A stretch of DNA of 40,014 nt, from positions 1 through 40,014 of the forward strand of contig PBNV01000006.1 of NCBI GenBank assembly GCA_002723345.1, in the 5' to 3' direction. Below, one piece after another: positions 1 through 8,663 of the stretch. The DNA comes from Rhodospirillaceae bacterium (GTDB taxonomy: Bacteria; Pseudomonadota; Alphaproteobacteria; Rhodospirillales; UBA2165). The position numbers and the translations under genes are program-made. Below the pieces are notes generated by a model. The model was not told the origin of the DNA. It made no database searches and saw only the letters and a list, made by a program, of their open reading frames with translations. Every line of letters starts with the position of its first letter. Position 1 is the stretch's first letter.

Positions 1-176
1 TTTGAAGGATCCCATAGACCCGCCCCCAGCTGCTCCATTTGCGGTTTGACGCGGCGGGGGCCTCCGCTGTCGTGGATCATGGCTAGGTCCACCTGGCAGA
101 TGACGATGTCCCCCGGCGTTACACTGGCTTTGCCAGAGGCGCGGGCGATGATCTTTTCTGCAAGCGTATGGTCCAT
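1..176 (-). CDS. Aconitase / 3-isopropylmalate dehydratase large-subunit family protein (N-terminal 58 residues; runs off the window)
   Basis: Only the first 58 codons are inside the window; the rest lies beyond base 1. The N-terminus reads MDHTLAEKIIARASGK, then a PGD-I-x-x-x-x-VDLAMIHD stretch. This is the usual opening of LeuC/homoaconitase-type [4Fe-4S] dehydratase large subunits, which isomerise hydroxy-acids by dehydration and rehydration. The ATG at 176 lies 2 nt after the stop of the GMC oxidoreductase gene, so the two are very likely co-transcribed. The true substrate (isopropylmalate, homoaconitate or another 2-alkylmalate) cannot be told from this fragment. Its pairing with a flavin oxidoreductase instead of leuD/leuB hints at a catabolic paralogue, not leucine synthesis; that is inference. 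Confidence 0.7.
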   Translation of the reverse strand, partial: MDHTLAEKIIARASGKASVTPGDIVICQVDLAMIHDSGGPRRVKPQMEQLGAGLWDPS

Positions 177-178
177 AT

Positions 179-1792
179 CTAGAGGGACACTCCTTTAATA
201 ATGTCAGCGGCTTTTTCAGCAATCATAATCACCGGGGCATTGATGTTGCCGCTTGTCATATCCGGCATGACCGAGGCGTCCACGACGCGAAGCCCGTCAA
301 TACCCCGAACATTCAGGTCGCCATCTACTACGGCCATCTCATCCACACCCATGCGGCAGGTACCCAGGGGATGATGGACTGTAACGGAGCTTTCCCGTAT
401 GTGAGCCTCAAGACCCTCCCGGCTTGTCACGTCGGCCCCGGGTGTTATTTCTTTTCCACGGTGTGGATCGAGAGCTGGCTGGGTCATCACGGAGCGTACA
501 ATGTCCAGTCCCTCAAGCAAGACCTCCATATCCCGGGGTGCGGAAAAGAAATTCTGGTGGATTCGGATGGCTTGGTATGGATCGTCCGAGGCAAGGGCAA
601 GATGCCCCCGGCTATCTGGGTGAAGCACCGCGGCTCGGCAGGAGAAAGTGTTTGGAAAACATTTTTTTACGCCGGGAAACCAGGGGTGGGCTAACATGGG
701 ACCTGCGGCAAAAAGAAGTTGGATATCAGGCACTTCACTGGAGCGCGTAAGGCGGATAAATCCCATGTCGCCTTGAGGAAAGTCGGTTGCGGGTCCGGTT
801 CCGAACAAGTAGGCGCGAACCATATTCACGGCCAACCTGTCAAGGCGCATTTGTTGGATGAACGGACTGTCAGAGAGACGTTCGTAATTGACCCAGGCCG
901 ACATGTGATCCTGCAGGTTCTGCCCGACCCCTGGCAGATCCTGTAAAACAGGGATGCCATGTGTCTGCAAATGATCTGCCGGTCCTATCCCTGAGAGCAT
1001 TAAAAGGTGGGGCGAGTTGATGACCCCGCCAGAAAGGATGATTTCTCGTGCGGCGCCGACAGTGAGAGGTTTCCCATTTTCCGATATGTCTAGGGTAACG
1101 GCCCGTCTGTTCTCAAGATTTAACCGAAGCGCCATGGTGTGAAGCTTGAGTGTCAAATTAGGACGGTTCAAAGCAGGCCTCAGGTAGGCCCGGGCGGTAC
1201 TATCGCGGTGACCACCCTTCAAGGTTTTTTGGGTCGGACCAAACCCGTCAAGGCTTGCGCCATTATAATCAGGGTTGTCAGGGTAACCGGCAGAGAGGGC
1301 TGACGCCTTGTAGGCTACTGAGATGTCATCCTTGTAGCCGAAGTTTTCGGTATGGAGTGGACCATTTCCGCCACGATAGTCATCCGCGCCACGCTCCCAG
1401 GTTTCTGACTTCTTGAAATAAGGTAGGACTTTTTCAAACGCCCAACCGGGCAATCCTGCCCTGGACCAGCGGTCAAAATCACCCGCGTCACCGCGCACAT
1501 AGGCCATAGCATTGGTGGAGGAAGAGCCACCCAAAACTTTACCCCGCGCGCATTCAATCGCTCGTCCTGCGACACTGTCTTCCGGTTCCGCAAAGTATCC
1601 CCAATCGTGTTTCCTCTCGAGGAGCATTTTGCCCCAGGCAAGGGGAACCTTGATAAGAGGGTCATGATCAGCCCCACCCGCCTCAATGAGCAAAACACGA
1701 GTATCCGCGTCTTCGGTCAACCGGTTGGCAAGAACGCAGCCGGCGGATCCTGCGCCAACGATGATATAGTCGTACTCGGGTGTAGGTGTCAT
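179..1792 (-). CDS. GMC family FAD-dependent oxidoreductase (choline/alcohol dehydrogenase-like)
   Basis: A 537-residue flavoprotein of the glucose-methanol-choline family, which oxidises alcohol groups using FAD. Residues 8-25 hold the dinucleotide-binding motif YIIVGAGSAGCVLANRL. The second GMC signature lies near SGGVINSPHLLMLSGIGP. The C-terminal catalytic segment contains the HHPLGTCRMG motif, followed by SGNINAPVIMIAEKAAD with the conserved Asn. Length and motifs match BetA/AlkJ-type dehydrogenases. There is no signal peptide, so it is probably cytoplasmic or membrane-associated. It sits between an OsmC-like gene (68 nt upstream) and an aconitase-like gene (2 nt downstream). No aldehyde dehydrogenase or betaine regulator is nearby, so a choline substrate is not supported. 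The family call is secure and the substrate unknown. The gene ends in TAG. Confidence 0.9.
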   Translation of the reverse strand: MTPTPEYDYIIVGAGSAGCVLANRLTEDADTRVLLIEAGGADHDPLIKVPLAWGKMLLERKHDWGYFAEPEDSVAGRAIECARGKVLGGSSSTNAMAYVRGDAGDFDRWSRAGLPGWAFEKVLPYFKKSETWERGADDYRGGNGPLHTENFGYKDDISVAYKASALSAGYPDNPDYNGASLDGFGPTQKTLKGGHRDSTARAYLRPALNRPNLTLKLHTMALRLNLENRRAVTLDISENGKPLTVGAAREIILSGGVINSPHLLMLSGIGPADHLQTHGIPVLQDLPGVGQNLQDHMSAWVNYERLSDSPFIQQMRLDRLAVNMVRAYLFGTGPATDFPQGDMGFIRLTRSSEVPDIQLLFAAGPMLAHPWFPGVKKCFPNTFSCRAAVLHPDSRGHLALASDDPYQAIRIHQNFFSAPRDMEVLLEGLDIVRSVMTQPALDPHRGKEITPGADVTSREGLEAHIRESSVTVHHPLGTCRMGVDEMAVVDGDLNVRGIDGLRVVDASVMPDMTSGNINAPVIMIAEKAADIIKGVSL

Positions 1793-1860
1793 AGGTGAAG
1801 AGGTATCAGTTTATGGAATGAGAGAATTCTAACCAACCGCGGCATGACCCTACAAGGCTG

Positions 1861-2361
1861 TTACATGACTATCCAATTACCTCTATTAATTTGCAATCTG
1901 TGACCGATTGGGAAGCCTTTTAAGATAATCTGTTCGACGAAGCAGCCTTTTTGAGCTTTAACTAAGAGGTTAACCAGATCCGACTCGCTCTCCTTACTTT
2001 GAACACTCACATCAATATCAATGCCAATGGGAACCCCCTCGTACGGCGCACTTCCGATCTGGTGAGCCTCCCAGCGGAAACTAGACGCCATTTCCACATC
2101 TGTAATGGTCAAATTGAGACGCTTGGCAAAAGCCCGAAACTGGGTCATGAGACAGGAGGTCGTTCCCATGGCAAAATAAGCTAGAGGTAGGGGGGCTGCG
2201 CCATCACCCCCGTGGAAGCCTCCCTCATCAGATACCATTTCCCATTCTTCTCCAGTCTGGGTCAGCCGTACGACGGCCTCGGTCCGCATTTTGCCAGTAG
2301 CCCTGGCCGCCACATCAAATTGGATGTCAAAGGTCCTGCGCTGGTTATTGTTATCTGCCAT
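1861..2361 (-). CDS. OsmC/Ohr family protein
   Basis: 166 residues with the OsmC fold pattern: an N-terminal beta-rich half, then a long helix with the first conserved Cys (GTTSCLMTQFRAFAKRL, Cys70), and the second Cys in KAQKGCFVEQI (Cys140). In OsmC/Ohr proteins this pair forms the peroxidatic/resolving thiols that reduce organic hydroperoxides. The protein is closer in feel to YhfA-type OsmC-like proteins than to Ohr, but I cannot settle the subgroup. The ATG at 2361 is preceded by AGGAG about 9 nt upstream. It is followed at 68 nt by the GMC gene on the same strand and may share its transcript. Confidence 0.8.
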   Translation of the reverse strand: MADNNNQRRTFDIQFDVAARATGKMRTEAVVRLTQTGEEWEMVSDEGGFHGGDGAAPLPLAYFAMGTTSCLMTQFRAFAKRLNLTITDVEMASSFRWEAHQIGSAPYEGVPIGIDIDVSVQSKESESDLVNLLVKAQKGCFVEQIILKGFPIGHRLQINRGNWIVM

Positions 2362-2446
2362 TGGATAATGCTCCTGTGCTAATGGGGCACGCGGTCATGA
2401 AAATCGTCAAATTATAACCGGGGCGCCCTGCGGCTAGAACTCGAAA

Positions 2447-2911
2447 TCACGATAGCTGATCATCCGGCCTTGCCGTGCAGACGATGAGTTCAATTTCGAC
2501 AAATGCGTCGCCATCTTTCTTTAGCCGGTGTGCCTTAATTTCCGATGTAACGCCGCCTCCCACCCCGGCGATGACCCAGATTAGATTAGGCTCATAGGCG
2601 CGTAGAAGGTCTGTCTTTGATGGGATTGCTGGTTGATCGGGGTGAGAATGAAAATGCGCGACTATGCGAAATCCTGAGCGACGGCATTCCTTTTCCATTT
2701 GAATACGGGTTGCGGGGTCAACTTCAAACCGGTCCTGTCTCTCTGTTGCCAGAATATTTTTGGCTTCTCTGACCTGGTGCACAACTAACCTGCGGCCCGC
2801 CAATAGCGTGCCAGTAATGAGCCCGCAGGCCTCAGCAGGGTATGCTTTTTCGCCACATTTTTGGATGAACCCGATATGGTCCTCTGAAAAAACGATCGCT
2901 TCCACAGTCAC
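2447..2911 (-). CDS. JAMM/MPN+ (M67 family) metalloprotease
   Basis: 154 residues carrying a complete JAMM zinc motif: Glu27 in PAEACG, then H88-x-H90-x7-S98-x2-D101 in HFHSHPDQPAIPSKTD. Stand-alone prokaryotic JAMM proteins cleave C-terminal peptides or conjugates from ubiquitin-like sulfur carriers (ThiS/MoaD/CysO type). No sulfur carrier or E1-like ThiF/MoeB gene lies in this window, so the partner is unknown. The start is GTG at 2911, overlapping the TGA of the upstream membrane-protein gene as GTGA (2908-2911), which implies translational coupling. Family and active-site assignment are strong; the substrate is open. Confidence 0.88.
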   Translation of the reverse strand: MTVEAIVFSEDHIGFIQKCGEKAYPAEACGLITGTLLAGRRLVVHQVREAKNILATERQDRFEVDPATRIQMEKECRRSGFRIVAHFHSHPDQPAIPSKTDLLRAYEPNLIWVIAGVGGGVTSEIKAHRLKKDGDAFVEIELIVCTARPDDQLS

Positions 2912-3258
2912 GGGGCAGTGCCGATGTCAAAACGCTGGAGGAGCTGACCGGTTTCACCGTCAATAACAAGTACGCTGCCAGTTCCAGTCTCCTGCGAAGT
3001 GTGTATGATGATTTGGGTGCCTGAGAGGCCAATATTCTCGACGGTATGTCCGGCTGGAAGAATTATTTCGCCCGCTTGGGGTGTTACGGCTTTTATACTT
3101 TTCTCTACAGCGTTGTTTTTTTTTGCACCAGCAGGCATTACCATTTTCGGCGCGGTTGCTTTAAAAATCAACCCGGCAATTATTGCGCCAAAGCCAAGGA
3201 GCAGGATCACCCCCATTCCGGCTACCAATGAAATTAAAGCCTTGTTCGTGTGTGCCAT
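2908..3258 (-). CDS. Small single-pass membrane protein of unknown function
   Basis: 116 residues. A hydrophobic segment at about residues 8-32 (LISLVAGMGVILLLGFGAII and on) is a membrane anchor or uncleaved signal. A short linker follows, then a C-terminal domain with beta-strand-like repeats (GTQIIIHT, GSVLVIDGETGQLLQRF) that would lie in the periplasm. Small proteins of this build commonly sit beside rluD in alphaproteobacteria and resemble those filed as DUF6476, but I recognise this only by context and cannot confirm it. It is divergent from rluD with only 19 nt between start codons and is translationally coupled to the JAMM protease, suggesting that the pair act together. Confidence 0.7.
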   Translation of the reverse strand: MAHTNKALISLVAGMGVILLLGFGAIIAGLIFKATAPKMVMPAGAKKNNAVEKSIKAVTPQAGEIILPAGHTVENIGLSGTQIIIHTSQETGTGSVLVIDGETGQLLQRFDIGTAP

Positions 3259-3277
3259 TTCAGGTCAATCTTAAACG

Positions 3278-4240
3278 ATGTCCAAAGGTTCCGACCAAAT
3301 TCTCCATTTTACCGCCCCTTCGGAACCTGAAGGCCGTCCCCGCCTTGATAAATTTCTGAGTTCCCAAACCCAAATCGTCTCTCGCACGCGGTTGAAGTCT
3401 CTGATCGAGAGCGGCAATGTCGTCGTCGCTGGGAAGAAAGTAACGGAGCCCTCTCATCGGGTCAATTCGGGCGCGAAAATTCTTGTGATGATACCGCCTA
3501 CGCGCCCCGCCAATCTTGAAGCCCAGGATATTCATCTTGATGTCGTGCACGAGGACGATGACCTTATTGTGATCAACAAGCCAGCTGACTTGGTTGTGCA
3601 TCCGGCACCAGGAAATCCAGATAAAACTCTCGTCAACGCCTTGATTGCTCGTTGCGGCGACAGTTTGTCGGGCATTGGTGGAGAGACGCGGCCCGGGATC
3701 GTGCACCGCTTGGATAAGGGGACCAGTGGTTTGTTGGTGGCGGCGAAGAATGATCAAGCTCATCGGCATCTTTCTAAGCAATTTGCCGATCACAGTTTGG
3801 ATCGTGCGTATCTCGCCGTTGTCTGGCGTGTTCCTTCTAAGAGATCGGGAACCATCGAAGGAGCTATCGGCCGAAATCCCCGGGACCGAAAAAAGATGGC
3901 GATTGTGAACCGGGGTGGAAAGCCTGCGGTGACCCATTTTCTGCGACGCCGAAAATTAGGTGATTGGGCGAGCTTGGTGGAGTGCCGCTTGGAAACGGGG
4001 CGAACCCATCAAATTAGGGTTCATATGGCCTCTATCGGCCATCCCGTCGTCGGCGATCAGATTTATGGCGGTCGGACAACAAAATCTATCCGTCAATCAG
4101 CGCCGGATTTTTGCGAAAAGGTATTCAAGTTACGGCGTCAAGCGCTGCACGCGTATCAGCTTGGGTTTACCCATCCGTCTTCGGGAGAGCGTGTGTTATT
4201 TGAACAAGAATTACCTACCGATATCCAAGTCCTTTTATAA
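3278..4240 (+). CDS. rluD: Ribosomal large-subunit pseudouridine synthase, RluD-like
   Basis: 320 residues. An S4 RNA-binding domain occupies about residues 21-65 (RPRLDKFLSSQ through the TRLKSLIESGNVVVAGKKV region). It is followed by the RluA-family catalytic domain with the signature GIVHRLDKGTSGLLVAAKN; Asp146 is the expected nucleophile. The ending ETGRTHQIRVHMASIGHPV is also typical. RluD makes pseudouridines in helix 69 of 23S rRNA. Length and the S4 domain favour RluD over RluA or RluC, though RluC-type specificity cannot be excluded by eye. The start region is shared with a divergent membrane-protein gene 19 nt away. The gene ends just before a 12-bp perfect hairpin. Confidence 0.9.
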   Translation: MSKGSDQILHFTAPSEPEGRPRLDKFLSSQTQIVSRTRLKSLIESGNVVVAGKKVTEPSHRVNSGAKILVMIPPTRPANLEAQDIHLDVVHEDDDLIVINKPADLVVHPAPGNPDKTLVNALIARCGDSLSGIGGETRPGIVHRLDKGTSGLLVAAKNDQAHRHLSKQFADHSLDRAYLAVVWRVPSKRSGTIEGAIGRNPRDRKKMAIVNRGGKPAVTHFLRRRKLGDWASLVECRLETGRTHQIRVHMASIGHPVVGDQIYGGRTTKSIRQSAPDFCEKVFKLRRQALHAYQLGFTHPSSGERVLFEQELPTDIQVLL

Positions 4241-4247
4241 AAAATGA

Positions 4248-4285
4248 GGTGAGCAAATCAATGAAGGAAGCTCGATTTGCTCACC
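4248..4285 (-). terminator. Strong inverted repeat between convergent genes, probable terminator
   Basis: GGTGAGCAAATC (4248-4259) and GATTTGCTCACC (4274-4285) form a perfect 12-bp stem with a 14-nt loop. Read on the minus strand, the stem is followed after 3 nt by a run of six T, the form expected of an intrinsic terminator for the membrane-protein gene ending at 4344. On the plus strand the downstream DNA is A/T-rich without a clean T-run, so termination of rluD here is less certain. Confidence 0.7.
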
Positions 4286-4343
4286 ATATCAGTTAATAAT
4301 TTTAAGTTTCTCTTCAATAGAAGCTCTACCGATAGTAGCAAAT

Positions 4344-4922
4344 CTACTCTGCGAGTGGCGTTTTTGGATCAGGTGTGGTTCCTTCCGGACGTTTATCATT
4401 TTCGTCTTTTTCTTTTCCGGTGCGCTCTTTGCCAGCAGGCTTGTTGTTATCTTCACTCCCTGGAGGCTTTGCTGGCTGGTTGTCTTCAATCGACCCGACC
4501 CCAATGGCAATACCTTCCCCCCAGTCTTTTATAAGTTGTCTCTGTTCTCCCCTGAGAATACTGATCCGGTGCTGTGCAAGGATAGTGAGAAGAGACTTAA
4601 GTACTGGCGGAAAAGCAAAATATATCAGCCATCCCAAACCGGCCGCAGCAAATATGAATGTCATTTCAAAGGGGTTAGTCAGGATGCTTGTTACGCCAGC
4701 AATGCTATTATCTCCGTTTAAAAGATTTAGAAAAGCTGGGAAGACCCCTGAGATATTCATGCCGCCAACGCAAAAAGTGGCATATTTCTTGGGTGTGCGG
4801 TCGATTAGGAAGGCGACGACCGAGGGAGACAATCCAACGATCAGAAGGATAAACACCTGGGGAAACACAAACATGAGAGACGCTGCCAAGATCGCCCAAA
4901 GTATGAATTGGAAAGAACCCAT
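4344..4922 (-). CDS. Multi-pass membrane protein of unknown function, partner of the upstream pseudokinase gene
   Basis: 192 residues and no family recognised. Residues about 5-42 form a long hydrophobic hairpin (LWAILAASLMFVFPQVFILL and on). A weaker hydrophobic stretch lies near 53-68, and a third strong one at about 87-112 (FIFAAAGLGWLIYFAFPPVL). After residue 145 the chain becomes hydrophilic and low-complexity, rich in Pro, Lys, Asp, Glu and Asn, and is likely a flexible cytoplasmic tail. It begins 14 nt after the stop of the pseudokinase gene, so the two form an operon closed by the hairpin at 4248-4285. It could be a membrane adaptor for the pseudokinase; that is inference from linkage only. 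Confidence 0.7.
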   Translation of the reverse strand: MGSFQFILWAILAASLMFVFPQVFILLIVGLSPSVVAFLIDRTPKKYATFCVGGMNISGVFPAFLNLLNGDNSIAGVTSILTNPFEMTFIFAAAGLGWLIYFAFPPVLKSLLTILAQHRISILRGEQRQLIKDWGEGIAIGVGSIEDNQPAKPPGSEDNNKPAGKERTGKEKDENDKRPEGTTPDPKTPLAE

Positions 4923-4936
4923 CGTATCGTTGTTCC

Positions 4937-7177
4937 TTAAGCGGTAAACAACATCAAGATCACTACGAAAGCCATTATAACCATGGATGCAATGGCGGAA
5001 GCTTGCTGCGCCGATTGATCAGCTTTATCGGAGTTAGGATCGATCCCCGACTTAATCTCAGCAATCTCATCTTGTGTATTTTTGAACTCCGAGATCGCTC
5101 GCTCATAACCGGCCTCGTCCTCTGAACGTTTTTCACGGTTATCTAACAGGTCAAGGAGGTCGGAGAGCATGCCGCTTTGTACTCGAACAGGTACTTCCGA
5201 TGAGAGTTCCTTGCGGGTTGCGCGGTGATGATACATTTGGATTACAGGCTCAATTTGGCTGCCGATCCATTTGGCCAGTGCTGGAAACGGCTGAGGATTA
5301 GAGAGGTCTTGAACGAAGCTAAGTAGTTTTAGTTGACCGAGCACCTTTATAGCTTCATTTGGGTTTGCAATATCAAGCAAAGAGGGGACGACAGAATTTT
5401 TTACTCTGGATGCCACGAAGGCTGCAATGTGCCGGTCGACCGGGATTGTATTTGGGTCGACTGTTTTTGCGGTTTCTTCTAGCGCAGGTAAAAGATCCTC
5501 TAAATTGATAATAAATTCGCCATGAAGAAGGGGGCTTTGACATGGAAACCCTTGGTTCATCTCGTACAAACATCTTTCAATGCCATAGCCGGGGTTTTTA
5601 TCCCGGAGATGGGAGCGCATGCTCAGATAGCCGGCGGCCTTCATATCCCTTGAGGCAGAGGTTTCGGTGTTGATCTCAAACCACCGTTTGGCAATTTCAA
5701 AATTAATGGCTTCGGCAAAAGGCATTAATTTACCTCCTCTCAAACGTTCAATCATCATCGCTGTGCCAATGGCCTCCGGCATGAATGACACGCCTTTGAA
5801 TCGAACTGGCGCCTGGGGGTCTAGACATATTAAAGTTTGCGCAAAAAGCACATGATCGGTCTCGGGTCTCTCAGGATTTGTCTCTGCCTGTAACGTTAAG
5901 TCTTCAATGCTACTAGCCAGATCCTCGTCTTTAAGTTCCTGCTTCACCCATTGCGGAATGGTACCATCCTTAATTAATTTCAATGCTACGCCTGGCCTTT
6001 GTGCTACCGCGTATGCCATCGTGCGAAGGTAAATGTGATCTACGCCATCAATCTGCAGAGGCTTGCGGGCTTTAACCGGGCGATAGGGTTGGGAAGGTGA
6101 CGCACGACGGCCATCTCTCCAGTTTTCTAATTCCTTGATGCCCCATCTCTGTGACGGATCATCATTCAACAGACCTCGAATGACGTCGAGTAGCGTTGCC
6201 GTGATTAGGTCGTTGCCAACAAGTGTTTGATAGCTAGTGTCGGTTATCTTAGCGCTTATAAGATTTTCCTTTGAACTTGGGGTCGGTGTGCTTTTTTGCG
6301 TCATTACGGCGAGGGCCACACCACAGGCATACAAATCGTCTTCGGCACGACCAGTGCCGCGCCCCCCCTCGTCCGCCATACCTCGTTCAATAGTCTCGTA
6401 TGCGATGGGTTGATCGAACCCCGCGGGGGAAGACACAAACTCTCCCAAGACAACATCCTGTCGTTGGTCATCGCGGAAAAACAAATTGTCATGTCGAATG
6501 GCCCGGTGATAAATATCTCGAGAGTGTAGTTCGTCGAGACCTATGATCATGGCGTCGAGGAAAGATTTAATATAATCAATTTTATTGTAGTCCGATTTCT
6601 CATTTTTGAGTACGTCACTGACGCGTCCGCCGAGAGGCCTCTCGAAAATCAGGATGAACGTTTTGCGCTCTAACGGTGGCCAATAAGCCACACCATAATC
6701 CACGAGGTCCAAGCAGCTCGGGATTGTATTTCCTACTAATTTTTTTATCACATCGGCGCGCACGGCTAGATCAGGTATGCAGACTAGAGCGAATACATCG
6801 ACACCCTCACTCGTCACCCTTTCAGCCTCGAACGCGAGTGCCGACGGGGAGTCGAGATCGGGCAGGGGACGTGATGGGTGGATATCAAAACGATTATTGA
6901 GGACGATCGATTCTGTATTCAAAGAAACCTTAATTGGGCTTTCTATCTCAATTCCTTGGGATTGAAGCAGGTCCATATCATTCTCAGTCCCCGTCCCCGT
7001 CTTCTCAGGCTGCGGCACCGGCACCTCGCTACTATTTATGCCGACATCATCTGCCTTACTTTCTGTCTGAGAATCTCCGTCGGGTTCCCTATCCATGAGT
7101 GCCTCTCCACCAGGTGCGACAACTTTTAGCGTACCAAGCGCGTCATTCCGTTCAGTTTCTGCAGGTGGTTCGACCAT
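4937..7177 (-). CDS. Tail-anchored protein kinase-like protein, probably a pseudokinase
   Basis: 746 residues. Residues 1-100 are acidic and probably disordered. About 110-360 has the layout of a Ser/Thr kinase fold: the catalytic-loop position reads HRAIRHDNLFF (224-234) and the helix-F position AEDDLYACGVAL. Key catalytic residues are missing. HRD is HRA (Ala226); the DFG position reads EFV (246-248); and the VAIK lysine position falls in a hydrophobic FALVCIP strand. Only the loop Asn231 remains. The middle (about 380-680) is helical with no recognised family. A charged stretch near 688-712 may be coiled coil, and residues 724-745 (SMVIMAFVVILMLF region) form a C-terminal membrane anchor. 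AGGAG precedes the ATG by 4 nt. It heads a two-gene operon with the membrane protein at 4344-4922. Kinase-fold relationship likely; lack of phosphotransfer is inferred. Confidence 0.8.
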   Translation of the reverse strand: MVEPPAETERNDALGTLKVVAPGGEALMDREPDGDSQTESKADDVGINSSEVPVPQPEKTGTGTENDMDLLQSQGIEIESPIKVSLNTESIVLNNRFDIHPSRPLPDLDSPSALAFEAERVTSEGVDVFALVCIPDLAVRADVIKKLVGNTIPSCLDLVDYGVAYWPPLERKTFILIFERPLGGRVSDVLKNEKSDYNKIDYIKSFLDAMIIGLDELHSRDIYHRAIRHDNLFFRDDQRQDVVLGEFVSSPAGFDQPIAYETIERGMADEGGRGTGRAEDDLYACGVALAVMTQKSTPTPSSKENLISAKITDTSYQTLVGNDLITATLLDVIRGLLNDDPSQRWGIKELENWRDGRRASPSQPYRPVKARKPLQIDGVDHIYLRTMAYAVAQRPGVALKLIKDGTIPQWVKQELKDEDLASSIEDLTLQAETNPERPETDHVLFAQTLICLDPQAPVRFKGVSFMPEAIGTAMMIERLRGGKLMPFAEAINFEIAKRWFEINTETSASRDMKAAGYLSMRSHLRDKNPGYGIERCLYEMNQGFPCQSPLLHGEFIINLEDLLPALEETAKTVDPNTIPVDRHIAAFVASRVKNSVVPSLLDIANPNEAIKVLGQLKLLSFVQDLSNPQPFPALAKWIGSQIEPVIQMYHHRATRKELSSEVPVRVQSGMLSDLLDLLDNREKRSEDEAGYERAISEFKNTQDEIAEIKSGIDPNSDKADQSAQQASAIASMVIMAFVVILMLFTA

Positions 7178-7332
7178 AGAGCTCCTGGCAGATCAATTGA
7201 GATTATAATTCAACGTGGCGCTAGTGTACTCGATGGCATCGTCCTCGCCAATTGCATGCGCACCATATTTTCTGCTATGCCCTTAATTATAAATTTTTTA
7301 TAACTCCGAACCCCAGACCGTAAAAGCTGCCG

Positions 7333-8625
7333 CTAGTCTGCAAAGGGGTCATAAACTAAGATAGTATCTTCTCGCTCAGGGCTCGTGGACAGGAGGGCTA
7401 CCGGCGTCTCGATTAGCTCCTCGATGCGACGAACATATTTGATCGCGTTGGCAGGCAGTTCCGCCCAGGAACGCGCTCCCTCAGTACTCTCTGACCAGCC
7501 GTCAAGGACTTCATAAATAGGTTTTACGTCTCGTTGTGCGGTCACCGAAGCGGGGAAAATATCAAGCGTTTTGCCATTTAATTCATACCCTATGCAGACT
7601 TTGAGTTCTGGCATTCCGTCCAATACGTCCAATTTGGTAAGGGCTATCCCCGTAATGCCGCCGACTTTCGTGGCCTGACGCACCATTACGGCATCAAACC
7701 AGCCACATCGCCGCTTTCGGCCGGTAACAGTCCCAAACTCACGTCCTCTCTCTCCCAACAGCTGGCCTGTTTTGTTTTCTTGCTCTGTCGGAAATGGCCC
7801 TGACCCCACACGCGTTGTATATGCTTTAGTGATACCCAGCACATAGTCAGCGATTTTTGGACCTTGGCCCGCACCAACCGCTGCCTGGCCCGCAACCGTA
7901 TTCGAGGAGGTTACAAAAGGAAAGGTGCCGTGATCATTATCGAGCATGATGCCCTGTGCGCCCTCAAACAGTATCCGATGACCATTACGCCGGGCGTCGT
8001 CCAGTCGCTGCCAGACCGTGTCGGCAAACGGCAGAATTTTAGGCGCTACTTCGAGTAGTTGGCCGAGAATTTCTGTTTTTTTCTGTTCCTTTGAGCCGAG
8101 GCCGCGCAGGATAGCGTTGTGATGGAGTAGAAGTTGATCAACACGTTGTCCGAGCAAGTCCGGATCTGCTAAATCTCCCACCCGAACAGCGCGCCGGCCC
8201 ACTTTATCTTCATACGCGGGACCTATTCCCCTGCCAGTCGTTCCTATTTTTGCGCCGCCCAGGGCCGCTTCTCGCGCCAGGTCCAGTCCTTGGTGCAGGG
8301 GCAAAATGAGGCTCGCATTTTCTGCGATAACCAGATTTTCTGGAGATATTTGAACTCCCTGCTCTTGCAAAATTTCAATTTCAGAGAGAAGTGCCCAAGG
8401 ATCAATGACAACCCCGTTGCCAATAACGGATAATTTGCCGGGCCGGACAATACCTGAAGGAAGGAGGCTCAGCTTGTAGGTGACGTTATCAATGACTAGG
8501 GTGTGGCCCGCATTATGTCCGCCCTGAAAACGGACCACGACCTCAGCCCGTTCGGACAACCAGTCAACGATTTTACCTTTTCCCTCATCACCCCATTGGG
8601 ATCCGATCACAACGACATTCGCCAT
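7333..8625 (-). CDS. purA: Adenylosuccinate synthetase
   Basis: 430 residues, the normal length for bacterial PurA, which joins IMP and aspartate using GTP in the first committed step to AMP. The N-terminus has the P-loop-like [16 protein letters not shown] with the catalytic Asp13, and [10 protein letters not shown] with the catalytic His. Further signatures are [35 protein letters not shown] and the GTP/aspartate loop [12 protein letters not shown]. It lies 38 nt downstream of hisZ on the same strand, a pairing common in alphaproteobacteria, and is probably co-transcribed with it. No anomalies were seen. Confidence 0.97.
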   Translation of the reverse strand: MANVVVIGSQWGDEGKGKIVDWLSERAEVVVRFQGGHNAGHTLVIDNVTYKLSLLPSGIVRPGKLSVIGNGVVIDPWALLSEIEILQEQGVQISPENLVIAENASLILPLHQGLDLAREAALGGAKIGTTGRGIGPAYEDKVGRRAVRVGDLADPDLLGQRVDQLLLHHNAILRGLGSKEQKKTEILGQLLEVAPKILPFADTVWQRLDDARRNGHRILFEGAQGIMLDNDHGTFPFVTSSNTVAGQAAVGAGQGPKIADYVLGITKAYTTRVGSGPFPTEQENKTGQLLGERGREFGTVTGRKRRCGWFDAVMVRQATKVGGITGIALTKLDVLDGMPELKVCIGYELNGKTLDIFPASVTAQRDVKPIYEVLDGWSESTEGARSWAELPANAIKYVRRIEELIETPVALLSTSPEREDTILVYDPFAD

Positions 8626-8663
8626 CTAATTTCGTCCTATCTCGAATTTATTTAAACGTATTT

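Noticed and set aside
371..946. Several plus-strand open frames of 75-108 codons
   Set aside because: They lie antisense inside the GMC oxidoreductase gene, overlap one another in different frames and show no family features, so they are shadows of the real gene.
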